Shown: piece by piece, positions 5,366 through 5,523 of the stretch
Layout of the letters: each line of letters starts with the position of its first letter
How positions within the stretch are numbered: the stretch's first letter is position 1
Assembly (NCBI GenBank): GCA_002348345.1
Contig: DEAY01000301.1
Location: 1 to 5,523 of the forward strand
DNA length: 5,523 bases
Source: Verrucomicrobia bacterium UBA2970
GTDB lineage: Bacteria; Verrucomicrobiota; Verrucomicrobiia; Limisphaerales; AAA164-E04
Direction of reading: 5' to 3'
The notes under the pieces: generated by a model
Databases searched by the model: none
What the model saw: the letters and a program-made list of their open reading frames with translations, nothing else
What the model was told of the DNA's origin: nothing
Translations under genes and position numbers: made by a program

Positions 5366-5523
5366 TTAACGCCGCAAGAGAACGAACTCACCCCGTCGGT
5401 TCTTACCGTAGGCCTCTTCATTCTCGCCCTCCACTGCGGGACGATCCTCTCCCCAGCTTTCAGTGGTCACCCGATCCGGTGCAATCCCGAGGCGAACCAT
5501 GACCTCACGAACCGACAAGGCAT
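5366..5523 (-). CDS. Pal/OmpA-like peptidoglycan-associated protein, C-terminal fragment
   Basis: This gene enters from the right edge of the window and only its last 51 codons are present; the codon phase begins at 5521 and the TAA is at 5368-5366. The visible sequence aligns without gaps to the end of the OmpA-like domain of E. coli Pal. ALSVREVMVRLGI corresponds to the helix after the conserved Arg-Ala, APDRVTTESWGEDRPAV to the strand containing the SYGxExP motif, and EGENEEAYGKNRRGEFVLLRR to the terminal NRR motif and last strand. Pal is an outer-membrane lipoprotein that binds peptidoglycan and works with the Tol system in envelope constriction. Whether this protein is Pal itself or another OmpA-domain protein cannot be decided without the N-terminus. 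The codon before the first Ala ends in AT, so the residue usually Arg there is Asp, Asn, His or Tyr. It lies 101 bp upstream of tatA on the same strand. Confidence 0.85.
   Translation of the reverse strand, partial: ALSVREVMVRLGIAPDRVTTESWGEDRPAVEGENEEAYGKNRRGEFVLLRR

Overview
The window looks like an ordinary chromosomal segment of a Gram-negative bacterium, most likely a member of the Verrucomicrobiota; an Opitutae-like lineage is a guess. The lineage call rests mainly on a small lipoprotein that matches, from memory, the exosortase-system-associated TIGR04073 family, known from Verrucomicrobia and a few other PEP-CTERM-bearing groups. It is supported by a TatC with an enlarged first periplasmic loop, a Pal-type outer-membrane anchor, and the near absence of Shine-Dalgarno sequences. 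I see no plasmid, phage, insertion sequence, CRISPR or tRNA/rRNA signal, and I did not find a novel multi-gene system.

Plus strand, 1-2288: a tightly packed co-directional block. It holds the 3' part of a DJ-1/PfpI-family gene, then ruvC (17-bp gap), ruvA (17-bp gap), and a DUF374 lysophospholipid acyltransferase-like gene that overlaps ruvA by an ATGA. RuvA binds Holliday junctions and RuvC resolves them; ruvB is not in the window. The acyltransferase-like gene is probably co-translated with ruvA but has no obvious functional link to recombination.

Minus strand, 2285-5523: a co-directional series read from right to left. It starts with the C-terminal end of a Pal/OmpA-like protein (entering from the right edge), then tatA, tatC, the TIGR04073-like lipoprotein, a strong intrinsic terminator, and ispE (isoprenoid precursor kinase of the MEP pathway). 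TatA and TatC form the twin-arginine export system. Pal, the Tat genes and the lipoprotein together give the block an envelope theme.

The two blocks converge at position 2285-2288, where a single CTAG supplies the stop codons of both the acyltransferase gene and ispE. Points worth a second look are the ispE start, whose upstream ATG lies in the loop of the preceding terminator hairpin; the roughly 70-residue expansion in TatC with Gln at the usual Glu170 position; the N-terminal extension of RuvC; and a Pal-like domain that seems to lack the usual Arg next to the RAxxV alanine. No stretch over 300 bases lacks a gene; the largest gap is the 151 bp at 3661-3811.
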